A stretch of 41,652 bases of DNA from Pseudanabaena sp. M085S1SP2A07QC (GTDB lineage: Bacteria > Cyanobacteriota > Cyanobacteriia > Pseudanabaenales > Pseudanabaenaceae): assembly GCA_020404895.1 (NCBI GenBank), contig JADBWK010000054.1:1-41652 (forward strand), written 5' to 3'. The translations under genes and the position numbers were made by a program. The notes under the pieces were generated by a model, which was given only the letters and a program-made list of their open reading frames with translations, was not told the DNA's origin and did no database searches. Positions 32,384-40,505 of the stretch are shown piece by piece (the first letter of the stretch is position 1; every line of letters begins with the position of its first letter).

Positions 32384-34186
32384 CTAGGACCTCTCTACCT
32401 TGACAGGACCTGATTCGCCAAAGGCTTTTGTTAGCTCAGTGCGTACTTCCTCATGGGTTGCCATAGATGTGTCAGGTTTCTGGATAGTAATGAGTGCGGA
32501 AGTTGCTGTATAAATCCAGCCAAGATCAGTAAATACTTTTTTTACTGCTGCCTGACCTTTAGTGGCGATAAAGTGATGGAGGATACGCCTTGACGCTTGA
32601 GATTGAAAAGTATTCCAACCACCTTGACCTCCAGCGCTAATAGGCTTCATGTAGTCCTCAGCCTTACCAGTGAATTCTCCTGTAATTTCGAGATCAAAGT
32701 TAAGGTTCACTCCCGCCTTTATTAAAGCATGTAGAGCTTGCCGCATTTGTGCTCCTTTAGGTTGATAGTGACCGCTCTTATTATTCATTTTTACAAGAGT
32801 TCCACCAGTAGCCATTATCGTTCCTGCGGCGGAGGTGGGACCGCCTCCAAGTAAACTTGAATGATGATATTTCCCAATCTTATGTGATGCCATATGAAGC
32901 TCGCCCGTTGGACTCATCACAAAGATTTCCCAGCCTTTGCCAGTATGGAATGTAACGCTTCCACTCGTATCTACAGGAGAACCATTATCTCGTTTTAGTT
33001 TTCCTCCTGAAATGGTGACAAGAGTTTTTTGCTGTTCCTGAGGAGTGTTGTCATATTTAACTAGGCGACCAGTCAGTGCGTTAGGAGCCATATTGCCCTG
33101 TATATCAACATTAACATCTTGCAATCTGAGGAATTCATGGGCTTCTGCCCGCTCCTTAAATTTTTCCTTAACTTGGTTCAATGTTGCTTGACCAGTGCCC
33201 ATATCATTTTGTAGATCTGTATATTCTTGGTGCAATTGTTTAAGTAGAGCGACTTTCTGTCCAATCGCCCCAAGCAAGCCTGGTCTTGGAACAGTTGTTT
33301 CATCATTTACGCCAGTGTAATCTTTACCAACACCACGTTGATCCAAGTATTCCTCGCGCTGCACCAATCGCTGCACAGCACCACTATTTTGCTGAACTAC
33401 ATGAGTCAACTCATGAGCAATCAACTCCTGACCGCCACGACTTCTCGGCTCATAAGCTCCTTGTCGAAAGAACACATCTTGTCCAGTTGTAAAAGCTTTA
33501 GCCTGAATTGACTTATTTAACTGATCAGATTGTGAATCTGTGTGAACCTTTACGCCGCTAAAGTCTGCTCCCATCGCTTGCCCCATCTTGGCTTGCAGAT
33601 TGGGATCTAGAGACTGCCCACTACCTCGTGCACTTTGAATTGACGACTCTAAATCAGTTGATGCTTCTCCACCATCAAGATTTCCACTTTTCTGCACCAA
33701 AGACTTCATTTGCAATTCATCCTCTTCTTCCATCGCCGCTTCACGTTGGAGCGAAGAGATTGGTTTCATTTGCAATTCATCCTCTTCTTCCATCGCCGCT
33801 TCACGTTGGACAGATTTATCCTGAGTTGGCGAATTTATCTGCTGAACTACTTTAGATGCAGTGGCATCTGCTTCCTGCTCATACTTATCATTTGGCTCAC
33901 CAATACTCAGCTTGGCTTGAATCATCGACACCCGTTTATCTTGAAGGGGTCTCCTCAAGCGGTTCATTGGTTTCGCTTGGACTGGCGTATCAGACGACTC
34001 AGTACTGCGCTGATTAATTATTTTTTCTAGAAAATTCTCAGTATATCCAGATGGTCGTGGTGCAGCATCTTCATCCAAATCTGTCTGAATTGGCGCGAAG
34101 CCTCTAGTTTGTAAAAATGAAGCTGTGGGTTTGAATGAAAACGTAGATTGAGAAGGCTTTTTTTCATTATCGTAAGTACGAGACAT
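32384..34186 (-). CDS. eCIS core (DUF4157) protein with candidate effector C-terminus
   Basis: 600 residues. A disordered N-terminus with repeated Q-R motifs is followed by two copies of REAAMEEEDELQMK (129-163). The DUF4157 domain (~195-270) reads MGADFSGVKVHTDSQSDQLN, AFTTGQDVFFRQGAYEP and LIAHELTHVVQQ; HELTH at 258-262 is the metallopeptidase-like HExxH. DUF4157 proteins mark extracellular contractile injection loci and are thought to be loaded as cargo. The C-terminal ~260 residues contain GWEIFVMSPTGELHMAS, YHHSSLLGGGPTSAAGTIMA and NKSGHYQPKG, a pattern I recall from bacterial toxin C-termini of unknown activity. A tail-tube gene lies 6 kb to the right. Confidence 0.88.
   Translation of the reverse strand: MSRTYDNEKKPSQSTFSFKPTASFLQTRGFAPIQTDLDEDAAPRPSGYTENFLEKIINQRSTESSDTPVQAKPMNRLRRPLQDKRVSMIQAKLSIGEPNDKYEQEADATASKVVQQINSPTQDKSVQREAAMEEEDELQMKPISSLQREAAMEEEDELQMKSLVQKSGNLDGGEASTDLESSIQSARGSGQSLDPNLQAKMGQAMGADFSGVKVHTDSQSDQLNKSIQAKAFTTGQDVFFRQGAYEPRSRGGQELIAHELTHVVQQNSGAVQRLVQREEYLDQRGVGKDYTGVNDETTVPRPGLLGAIGQKVALLKQLHQEYTDLQNDMGTGQATLNQVKEKFKERAEAHEFLRLQDVNVDIQGNMAPNALTGRLVKYDNTPQEQQKTLVTISGGKLKRDNGSPVDTSGSVTFHTGKGWEIFVMSPTGELHMASHKIGKYHHSSLLGGGPTSAAGTIMATGGTLVKMNNKSGHYQPKGAQMRQALHALIKAGVNLNFDLEITGEFTGKAEDYMKPISAGGQGGWNTFQSQASRRILHHFIATKGQAAVKKVFTDLGWIYTATSALITIQKPDTSMATHEEVRTELTKAFGESGPVKVERS
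33705..33810. repeat. 46-bp tandem repeat inside the DUF4157 gene
   Basis: 33705-33750 and 33765-33810 are identical, period 60 bp, encoding REAAMEEEDELQMK twice. Such acidic repeats before the DUF4157 domain vary in number among relatives, so the count may differ between strains. Confidence 0.9.
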
Positions 34187-34260
34187 ATCACTAACCCCTA
34201 AATTTACTTACTGAGACACTTCATGTTTGATATTGCATATTCTCGCACAATCAAAAAAAT

Positions 34261-34935
34261 TTAACGACAATTTTGATCATTTACTGACCCATCTTGCAGG
34301 GTTGTGTTACATAACTTCACTTTTGTTAGATTTGTATTGATTAATGAAGCATTTTCGAGATAAGCATCAACTAAATTTACTTCGCTGAGATTTGCCCCTT
34401 CGAGATTGGCAAAACCTAGCTTGGCATTAGTCAGCTTAGCTCTCAGTAAGTTTGCCCCTTCAAGATCGACAAATTGGCGCACCGAGGTAAACACATCGAC
34501 ATTGCCATCCGCATAACTATCAGTCAGATTAGCCTCTTGGAGAATGCTTTGGCGAAAAGAAGCCTCAAGTAAATATGCATTGCTCAGATTTGCCCCCGTC
34601 AAATTAGCTTGACCAAAATTCGCCAGCCGCAAATCGGCATAACTCAGATCAGTATAGGTAAGATTTGCTCCTTGCAAATTTGCACCCCTCAGATCGACAC
34701 TCCGCAGATTAGCCCCTTGGAGATTAGCTTTATTTAAATCTGCGCCAATTAGTTTTAAACCATTTAAGTCTGTATTCTGTAAATTACAGCCCTGACAGCG
34801 GTTGGTTTCGATCAGGCGTTGACGATTAGCCGATTGGATACGATCGCTACTAGGATCGGCTAAAGCAGCCAGAGGCAAAGCGATCGCGATCGCCGTAAAA
34901 AATCCCGAAAATAACACCCTAGCCATAATGCTCAT
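34261..34935 (-). CDS. Secreted pentapeptide-repeat protein
   Basis: 224 residues from the ATG at 34935 (MSIMARVLFSGFF). A longer frame reaches 35022 but would translate the hairpin at 34970-35006, so it is rejected. Signal peptide ARVLFSGFFTAIAIALPLAALADP (read as two parts: ARVLFSGFFTAI and AIALPLAALADP). It is followed by a short Cys-containing stretch (ETNRCQGCNLQNTDL) common in cyanobacterial members, and then A(D/N)Lxx repeats forming a right-handed beta helix (ANLQGANLRSVDLRGANL, ANLSNAYLLEASF). Periplasmic or lumenal; function unknown. Divergent from the TPR gene. Confidence 0.87.
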   Translation of the reverse strand: MSIMARVLFSGFFTAIAIALPLAALADPSSDRIQSANRQRLIETNRCQGCNLQNTDLNGLKLIGADLNKANLQGANLRSVDLRGANLQGANLTYTDLSYADLRLANFGQANLTGANLSNAYLLEASFRQSILQEANLTDSYADGNVDVFTSVRQFVDLEGANLLRAKLTNAKLGFANLEGANLSEVNLVDAYLENASLINTNLTKVKLCNTTLQDGSVNDQNCR

Positions 34936-34969
34936 TTTCAGACCCCGATTGAGTAAAAGCATCCAATTA

Positions 34970-35006
34970 GCAGTTGTGAAGTGGGCTTTGCCCACTTCAC
35001 AACTGC
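34970..35006. repeat. 17-bp perfect hairpin between divergent genes
   Basis: GCAGTTGTGAAGTGGGC (34970-34986), loop TTT, exact complement 34990-35006. The GGGC-TTT-GCCC apex is like that of the hairpin at 3015-3075. In a divergent promoter region, so not an obvious terminator. Confidence 0.75.
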
Positions 35007-35068
35007 CAACAGCGTAAGCCATAATGATAAATTAATGTGGATATGAAAATTTGTCATCACATCACGCG

Positions 35069-36814
35069 ATGTATTGGGTGACAAGTTTTGCTAGACCTGT
35101 GGTTGAGAAATTGGGATTACCAATGATTTTGCGTTCTTTTTTTCAGTCAGTCAAACAAGGCAAGCGGTTTTGTTTGCTCATGGTTGTGCTGCTAAACCTG
35201 CCGATCGCATCTGTATATTTACCGACAGCGATCGCCCAAGAGAAGCTACAGGATTTCGACTATTGGGCCTCGCTTTGTAGCTCTTTGGTCAAATCTCGCA
35301 AATACAAAGAGGCTGTCGAGGCTTGCAATCAGGCGATCACCCTAAATACAAATGAGCCGATCGCTTGGCTAGAGCGAGGCGATGCCATGGCAGGGCAAGG
35401 GATGTATATCGAAGCGGTGGTGTCCTATGATCGCTTTATTAAGCTGAAACCCGATAACTCAGGCGGCTTGGCAAAACGTTGCGGGGCGTTGATGGAATTA
35501 GAACGCTATGAAGATGCGATCGCCTCTTGCGAACTGGCGCTAAGACTCGACCAAAACTGGGCGGATGCATCCCCTGCAATGGTGTGGTACATCCAAGGAG
35601 CTTTGCTAAAACGGGCGGGGAAAATGGCGGAAGCCCTAGAGTCGATTGGACTAGCCATTCGCTCAAATCCGAATTATTCTCTAGCGCTGACTGAACGCTG
35701 TGATATTTTTGTCGCCCTCGATCGCGCTGCTGATGCGATCCAAGACTGCGATCGCGCCATCAAGGTAAATGCTAACTGGGGCAGATCCACTCCTGCGATC
35801 GCGTGGAAAACTAAGGGCAAAGTCCAGAACCAATTAAAACGCTTTGATGAAGCTCTATTTTCCTATGACAAAGCCGTAGCGATCGAGCCGACAAATGCTC
35901 AGGCATGGGCCGAACAGGGGATGATTTTATGGAGATTGGGACGTTATGCCGAAGCTTTGGCTTCACAAGAATGGTCACTCAAAGCCAAAGAAAAATATTC
36001 CCTCGCCTTAGCTAACTCCTGTGCCGCCCTCAATCAGTTGCGCCAATATAAAGAAGCGCTAGTTGCTTGCAACGCCGCGCTCCAAGAAGGCGATCAACAA
36101 TGGGACTATCTTGGACCAGCTTGGGCTTGGGATCAGAGAGCCAATGCTCTTAACGGCTTAGGCAAGTACGAAGAGGCTCTTGCTTCGGCAAATCGGGCGA
36201 TTTCCCTCCAGCCAAGCCAAGCGAGTTTTTGGGGCAATCGCGCCGCAACCCTATGGGCTTTGGGACGTTTTGATTTAGCACTGTCGTCAACTAATCAAGC
36301 GATCGCCCTCAATCAAAATTCATCGAGCGCATGGTTTAATCATGGGCGTATTCTTACCTCAATGGGGCGCTCAGAAGAGGCGCTCAAAGCCTATGACAAA
36401 GCCATTGAAGGCGATGCAAATATCGGCAGTCAAATCTTCTTGGCAGATATTTGGACAAACAAATCGGCTTTACTCTGGCGGCTCAATCGGTTTCAAGAAT
36501 CATTGATGGCAAGCCAACAGGCTCTGGGTATTAATCCCAAATCAGACACAGCTTGGTTTAATCGGGGTCTAGCCCTGATGTCCCTCGGTCGCAACGCCGA
36601 AGCTGCCACAGCCTATGGCAGAGCACTAGCGATCGATGTCAAAAATGCTGACTATTGGACTGGTCGAGGTCTAGCTTTACTTGAGCTAAACAGTAATGCT
36701 GATGCGCTAGTTTCATTTGAGCAAGCCCTAAAGCTTAATCCTAATCAAATGCAAGCCACGACCAATAAAGCGATCGCGATCGAGCGCTTAAAACCAAAAC
36801 CAGTCAAGCCATAA
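35069..36814 (+). CDS. TPR-repeat protein with signal sequence
   Basis: About 581 residues from the ATG at 35069; a TTG at 35051 is possible, and a later Met (MILRSFFQ) would also leave the signal peptide. The hydrophobic segment FCLLMVVLLNLPIASVYLPT ends in AIAQ, so it is exported. The rest is tetratricopeptide repeats of 34-36 residues (AIAWKTKGKVQNQLKRFDEA, AQAWAEQGMILWRLGRYAEA, SAWFNHGRILTSMGRSEEAL, TAWFNRGLALMSLGRNAEA). No enzymatic domain. Probably a periplasmic protein-interaction scaffold. A 27-bp hairpin follows the stop by 1 bp. Confidence 0.87.
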   Translation: MYWVTSFARPVVEKLGLPMILRSFFQSVKQGKRFCLLMVVLLNLPIASVYLPTAIAQEKLQDFDYWASLCSSLVKSRKYKEAVEACNQAITLNTNEPIAWLERGDAMAGQGMYIEAVVSYDRFIKLKPDNSGGLAKRCGALMELERYEDAIASCELALRLDQNWADASPAMVWYIQGALLKRAGKMAEALESIGLAIRSNPNYSLALTERCDIFVALDRAADAIQDCDRAIKVNANWGRSTPAIAWKTKGKVQNQLKRFDEALFSYDKAVAIEPTNAQAWAEQGMILWRLGRYAEALASQEWSLKAKEKYSLALANSCAALNQLRQYKEALVACNAALQEGDQQWDYLGPAWAWDQRANALNGLGKYEEALASANRAISLQPSQASFWGNRAATLWALGRFDLALSSTNQAIALNQNSSSAWFNHGRILTSMGRSEEALKAYDKAIEGDANIGSQIFLADIWTNKSALLWRLNRFQESLMASQQALGINPKSDTAWFNRGLALMSLGRNAEAATAYGRALAIDVKNADYWTGRGLALLELNSNADALVSFEQALKLNPNQMQATTNKAIAIERLKPKPVKP

Positions 36815-36815
36815 T

Positions 36816-36872
36816 TTAAAACCCAATATTGTTGAGGTGGGCTACGCCCACCTCAACAATATTGGGTTTTAA
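36816..36872. terminator. 27-bp perfect hairpin between convergent genes
   Basis: The left arm 36816-36842 starts TTAAAACCCAATATTG; loop TAC; the right arm 36846-36872 is its exact complement. The apex is GGTGGGC/GCCCACC. It ends the TPR gene and faces the nif11 gene. Confidence 0.8.
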
Positions 36873-36893
36873 CAATTTATTTAATTCACAAGC

Positions 36894-37103
36894 CTAAATG
36901 CCAGGAATTTCAGAAAGATTACACTTTAATTCCTCAACCTCAAAGTTGGTCATTTGTTGCCATTCCTCGATCGTAAATTCATATCCTTCAGCCTTTGCCA
37001 TTTCAACAAAACTTTCAAGATCGGGAGCCTGATTTAGCTTTGCTTTGAGAAGGGAATCTGTCTTCGCTGCTCGATACAGACGAGCTACTTGATCTCTTGC
37101 CAT
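36894..37103 (-). CDS. Nif11-domain small protein
   Basis: 69 residues from the ATG at 37103 (MARDQVARLYRAAKTD); the longer frame upstream has no family support. Nif11 signature: LYRAAKTDSLLKAKLNQAPD, ESFVEMAKAEGYEFTIEEW, then a short end with one Cys (LKCNLSEIPGI). Nif11-type proteins include leader peptides of ribosomally made natural products; here there is no core region after the leader and no modification enzyme nearby, so a free-standing regulator-like role is as likely. Single gene between the TPR and pseudokinase genes. Confidence 0.85.
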   Translation of the reverse strand: MARDQVARLYRAAKTDSLLKAKLNQAPDLESFVEMAKAEGYEFTIEEWQQMTNFEVEELKCNLSEIPGI

Positions 37104-37228
37104 AATCTTGAATAGGGGTAAAGTAATGGGATATGTTTTAGACAAGAATGTATAAACAATACAAACCTTTGCCGCAAACCACACCTAGTTAATTGATAAT
37201 AGTTTAACAAGAATAAGGCAAGCAATCT

Positions 37229-39628
37229 ATGGCTACGAAGTCTCCAAATGTTTGGCAAAAATTCTGGAAACGCATCACAGACCTTTGGGGGCAGTTTCTT
37301 GGCACTATCGATGGGTTGATCGGTAATAAGTTTGTCGAGTTCTTAAATAAGTCAGTTCCAGCCCCCTTAAAATTTCTGATCCCATTTCTTAGAGATGATT
37401 TAGGGATAGCACCTCCTTCAATTACTTCTTTTAAAGGTATCGGCATACCTGAAAAGAACGAAACCAAAGAAATTTTAAAAGAAATTTCTGTTGATCAAAG
37501 AGTGGGGACAATTTGGCAAATCAAACCGCAATTTCTCCGCTACAAATGCCAAGAATCAAATCCCTTTCGCTGCGAATTTCCCCACGAAACCGTCACCGAT
37601 GATCCTAATAATAAATATTGCAAAAAATGTCAGTTTCCTGCAAGCTTGCCCCCTGAAGTCAAAGTGCGTGGTAGGGGTGGAGTTTACCAAGTTGATAACT
37701 ATATTGGCATTCGCGGCACTGGCCGACTCTATAACGCTACTAACTTAACTGATGGGGAACCTTTTTTATTAAAAGAATATGTAATCCCCAAAAAATATTT
37801 TAACGATCAAGAAGCTAGAGCCTGCAAACGTAATTTTGAAGCATCATCGGAACTTAAATTGTCAGATGGTCGCAAACAAGACTCGCGTTTAATCACACCG
37901 ATAGAAGCGATCGCCGATGCTCGTGAAGAACGCTGTTATGCGATCCTGCCCAAAACTGATCAGGCGCTCACTTTATCTGATTATCTAAATATGCATGGCG
38001 CGATGAGTAACTGGCAGGTGAAATCATTTCTTAATCAAGCTTTACAAACTCTTGAATCCTTGCATTCACAAAAGTATCGATTGCGCTCTGGGGTAGTGAC
38101 TTCAGGGCTTCCTCATGGCAATCTAACCTTTTATAGCATCGCGATCCGATCAAATTTTCAGGGGTTTACGGTCTATCTGAATGATATGTCGCTTTGGGAA
38201 GATCGATTCTATCCTCCCGATGTGCAAATGCCAGCCTATTCCATCAATCGCGATCTTGAAGATCTAGGCTATATCGCTTTCTATTTATTAAAAGGTGGGG
38301 TCATCGATCTTGAAAATCGTTCCTGTTTAAATCCCTTTGACCCCGACCATTGGGATGGGAAAGTTCATTTAGGACTGAAAAAATTTGTTCAGAATTTACT
38401 TGATTTTGGTGAAACTACTTATAGCAGTGCTGAAGTGGCTCGGAGGGCGCTACTACGATTACATATTGAGCGCGACGCTCTATTAGAGTTTATTGACGAA
38501 GAGGAAGTTGAGCCAGTTAAGAAGAATTGGTGGGCTTGGCTAACGAAGAAAGTAATCGCGATCGTGATCGGCGTAATGCTCCTATTACTACTAATATTTT
38601 TGCTGTATTTCTGGTTAACGCAACCACCCAAAGCTGCAAACCTCAATTTCCCTTGCTGCATTAACCAAATATCCGATATTCCTGAAGGCAAATTCACCTA
38701 TATATCTGACAAAAATGGCACTTGGAATTACACCCTTTTACAAAATAATTTGATTGCTAAGGGTTCAACTCTCGAAGATGAACTCCAAAAACGCCAGCCG
38801 AAACTCCAATTAAGCTATCAGCCAGTTGATGTTGATAGAAATGCCGATCAGTCCCCGATCGCGCAATTGCTATCTAACCAAGCCGACTTTGCTATTTCAA
38901 GTGCGACCGATAATCTTGATGGTAACTTTGTTACTCAAGATATTGCCTACGATGGTTTAACTGTGTTTGTGGCGTTTAGTTATGCCCAACGCAATAACAG
39001 CTTACCAATTTCTCTCCAAGGTAGACTCACCTTTGCCCAATTGCGTCAGATCTATACAGGAGAAATTATTAATTGGAGACAGTTAGGGGGACCAGACCTA
39101 CAAGTTAAGCTCTATATGCCCCTAGATAATGAGTCAGTCAAAATTTTTGAGAAACGGGTATTGAAAGATAAAACAGCGATCGCTGCCTTCCAAAATTTGA
39201 TCAAAGATGGAAATATCACATCGCTATCTATTTTTGATTCATTGCGGCAAGTAATCCAAGACTTTGAAGATCGCAATATTGGCAGTATTTCCTTTGGCTC
39301 AATTAGTCAGGTCTTTGGTCAGTGCTCAGTCTACCCCCTTGCGATCGCTGATGATTATCGCTCTTTTGTCGCACCTTTAGTCTGGACAAATGGTTCTGCC
39401 ATTACACCGAATGTGGATCTATGCAATGAAAAAGGTAGTTACATTCAAAACTACAATGCTTTTATCAATCAAAGCTATCCCCTTGCTTTTCCCATTTCGG
39501 TAGTCTATACCCGTGATAACCGTCGATTGCCGATCGCTGAGCGTTTTGTCTCCATCATGCGAACCGAAGAAGCCCAAAACCTACTTAAGCAAACTGGACT
39601 AATCCCTCTTAAATTTCCAATCAAATAA
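37229..39628 (+). CDS. Pseudokinase - membrane helix - PstS-like binding domain fusion
   Basis: 799 residues. An N-terminal amphipathic part (1-60) is followed by a Cys cluster C107, C115, C131, C134 (YCKKC), probably a zinc site. Residues ~155-430 have a protein-kinase outline: glycine loop GIRGTGRLY, Lys182 in FLLKEY kept, but the catalytic loop is HGNL and the DFG position reads NDMS, so no phosphotransfer is expected. One membrane helix (~437-460, IVIGVMLLLLLIFLLYFWL). The outer part (~475-799) is a type 2 periplasmic binding domain like PstS (FTYISDKNGTWNYTLL, GRLTFAQLRQIYTGEIINW, GSISFGSISQVF). It may sense a ligand outside and signal through the pseudokinase. Confidence 0.85.
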   Translation: MATKSPNVWQKFWKRITDLWGQFLGTIDGLIGNKFVEFLNKSVPAPLKFLIPFLRDDLGIAPPSITSFKGIGIPEKNETKEILKEISVDQRVGTIWQIKPQFLRYKCQESNPFRCEFPHETVTDDPNNKYCKKCQFPASLPPEVKVRGRGGVYQVDNYIGIRGTGRLYNATNLTDGEPFLLKEYVIPKKYFNDQEARACKRNFEASSELKLSDGRKQDSRLITPIEAIADAREERCYAILPKTDQALTLSDYLNMHGAMSNWQVKSFLNQALQTLESLHSQKYRLRSGVVTSGLPHGNLTFYSIAIRSNFQGFTVYLNDMSLWEDRFYPPDVQMPAYSINRDLEDLGYIAFYLLKGGVIDLENRSCLNPFDPDHWDGKVHLGLKKFVQNLLDFGETTYSSAEVARRALLRLHIERDALLEFIDEEEVEPVKKNWWAWLTKKVIAIVIGVMLLLLLIFLLYFWLTQPPKAANLNFPCCINQISDIPEGKFTYISDKNGTWNYTLLQNNLIAKGSTLEDELQKRQPKLQLSYQPVDVDRNADQSPIAQLLSNQADFAISSATDNLDGNFVTQDIAYDGLTVFVAFSYAQRNNSLPISLQGRLTFAQLRQIYTGEIINWRQLGGPDLQVKLYMPLDNESVKIFEKRVLKDKTAIAAFQNLIKDGNITSLSIFDSLRQVIQDFEDRNIGSISFGSISQVFGQCSVYPLAIADDYRSFVAPLVWTNGSAITPNVDLCNEKGSYIQNYNAFINQSYPLAFPISVVYTRDNRRLPIAERFVSIMRTEEAQNLLKQTGLIPLKFPIK

Positions 39629-39684
39629 AAAAGCAAAAAAGCGAGTGTCAATGCGAAACATGGTCACTCGCTTTTTTGCTTTTT
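39628..39684. terminator. Terminator, 20-bp stem
   Basis: AAAAAGCAAAAAAGCGAGTG (39628-39647) pairs exactly with 39665-39684, which ends in T5; loop 17 nt. It separates the fusion gene from the tube operon. Confidence 0.85.
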
Positions 39685-39754
39685 ATCCTAGTACCAGAGC
39701 AGTCAGGTGTCATCGCACTTTTATGCTTTAGCATAATACGTCTGTCAACCAATG

Positions 39755-39760
39755 TATAAT
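39755..39760 (+). promoter_or_regulatory. Possible -10 box of the tube operon
   Basis: TATAAT at 39755-39760, 63 bp before the first start, in an AT-rich region (39685-39822) with several ATACG words (39736, 39771, 39779, 39790 regions). No clear -35 box lies at the proper distance, so the call is tentative. Confidence 0.35.
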
Positions 39761-39822
39761 ATAAAGTGGATACGATATACGCTTGAATATACGTCTACAT
39801 ACATATACATGGTAAATCGTTG

Positions 39823-39999
39823 ATGAGAAAATATTCTGACGAACCAAAAGAACGTGCCGAACTTAGTAAGTTTGCTGCCAAAGTCTTACAAGAGCCTTTG
39901 CAAATCAGATTACTTAGCGATCGGGTTTATGAATTGCTCACCAATGAATTACGACAACAAAAAGAACGTGTCGGTAGAAACTATGAGGGGAGATTATGA
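39823..39999 (+). CDS. Small eCIS-associated protein (58 residues)
   Basis: ATG at 39823, TGA at 39997-39999. The product is a charged helical peptide: begins MRKYSDEPKERAEL, middle EPLQIRLLSDRVYELLTNEL, end RQQKERVGRNYEGRL. It overlaps the tube gene start by 4 nt (ATGA), and GAGGGGAG near its end supplies the ribosome binding site for that gene, so the two are coupled. No named domain. Given the position directly before the tube protein, it is probably a structural or assembly accessory of the injection system. Confidence 0.7.
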   Translation: MRKYSDEPKERAELSKFAAKVLQEPLQIRLLSDRVYELLTNELRQQKERVGRNYEGRL

Positions 40000-40502
40000 C
40001 TAATAGTAGTAGATTTGCAAGAGCTGAATCATACGTTACAACTAATCACTTTTATGTAGAAATGTTGCCAACTGCGACAATTGTGGCAGGTTTTACAGAA
40101 TGCTCTGGACTAAGCGCTAAGGTTGATGTAGAGACTTTTTCTGAAGGGGGCGTTAACGATCAACAACGTATCTTATTAAAACAAACTTCTTTTACGGAAG
40201 TAACACTTAAACATGGGGTCACTAATGACTTAAGTTTCTGGAGTTGGTTTACCGCAACAACTAACCGTAGAAGGAATATCCGAATTTTACTTTTCAATCA
40301 GGCTGGTGACACAAGACAATGCTGGACATTGATTGGTGCAGTTCCTGTTGGTTGGACTGCGCCATCACTACAGGCGGATGGGAATGCCGTGGCGATTGAA
40401 GAGTTGAAGATAGCGTTTGAAGGCTTGACTGTGGCTTTTGAAGGCGGTGGAATTGCGACAGTTGTTGCAAGAGATTCATCTGGTTCTTTCCCAAGTTCTT
40501 AA
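39996..40502 (+). CDS. Phage-tail / eCIS inner tube protein (gp19-like, TIGR02241 type)
   Basis: 168 residues. Typical tube-protein start after a short leader: NHFYVEMLPTATIVAGFTEC and SGLSAKVDVETFSEGGVND, then TSFTEVTLKHGVTNDLSFW, NIRILLFNQAGDTRQCWTL and APSLQADGNAVAIEELKIAF. This matches the T4 gp19 / Afp1-Pvc1 family that stacks as hexamers to form the inner tube of contractile injection systems. With a DUF4157 protein nearby and no phage capsid or integrase genes, an eCIS is more likely than a prophage. The rest of the machine (sheath, baseplate, ATPase) should lie right of the window. Confidence 0.9.
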   Translation: MTNSSRFARAESYVTTNHFYVEMLPTATIVAGFTECSGLSAKVDVETFSEGGVNDQQRILLKQTSFTEVTLKHGVTNDLSFWSWFTATTNRRRNIRILLFNQAGDTRQCWTLIGAVPVGWTAPSLQADGNAVAIEELKIAFEGLTVAFEGGGIATVVARDSSGSFPSS

Positions 40503-40505
40503 ACC

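Noticed and set aside
34936-35022. N-terminal extension of the pentapeptide-repeat protein
   Set aside because: It would translate the 17-bp hairpin and place the signal peptide about 30 residues inside the protein.
39996-40502. Prophage
   Set aside because: Only a tube-type tail gene is seen; the DUF4157 protein nearby and absence of capsid, integrase or lysis genes point to an injection system, though the right side is not visible.
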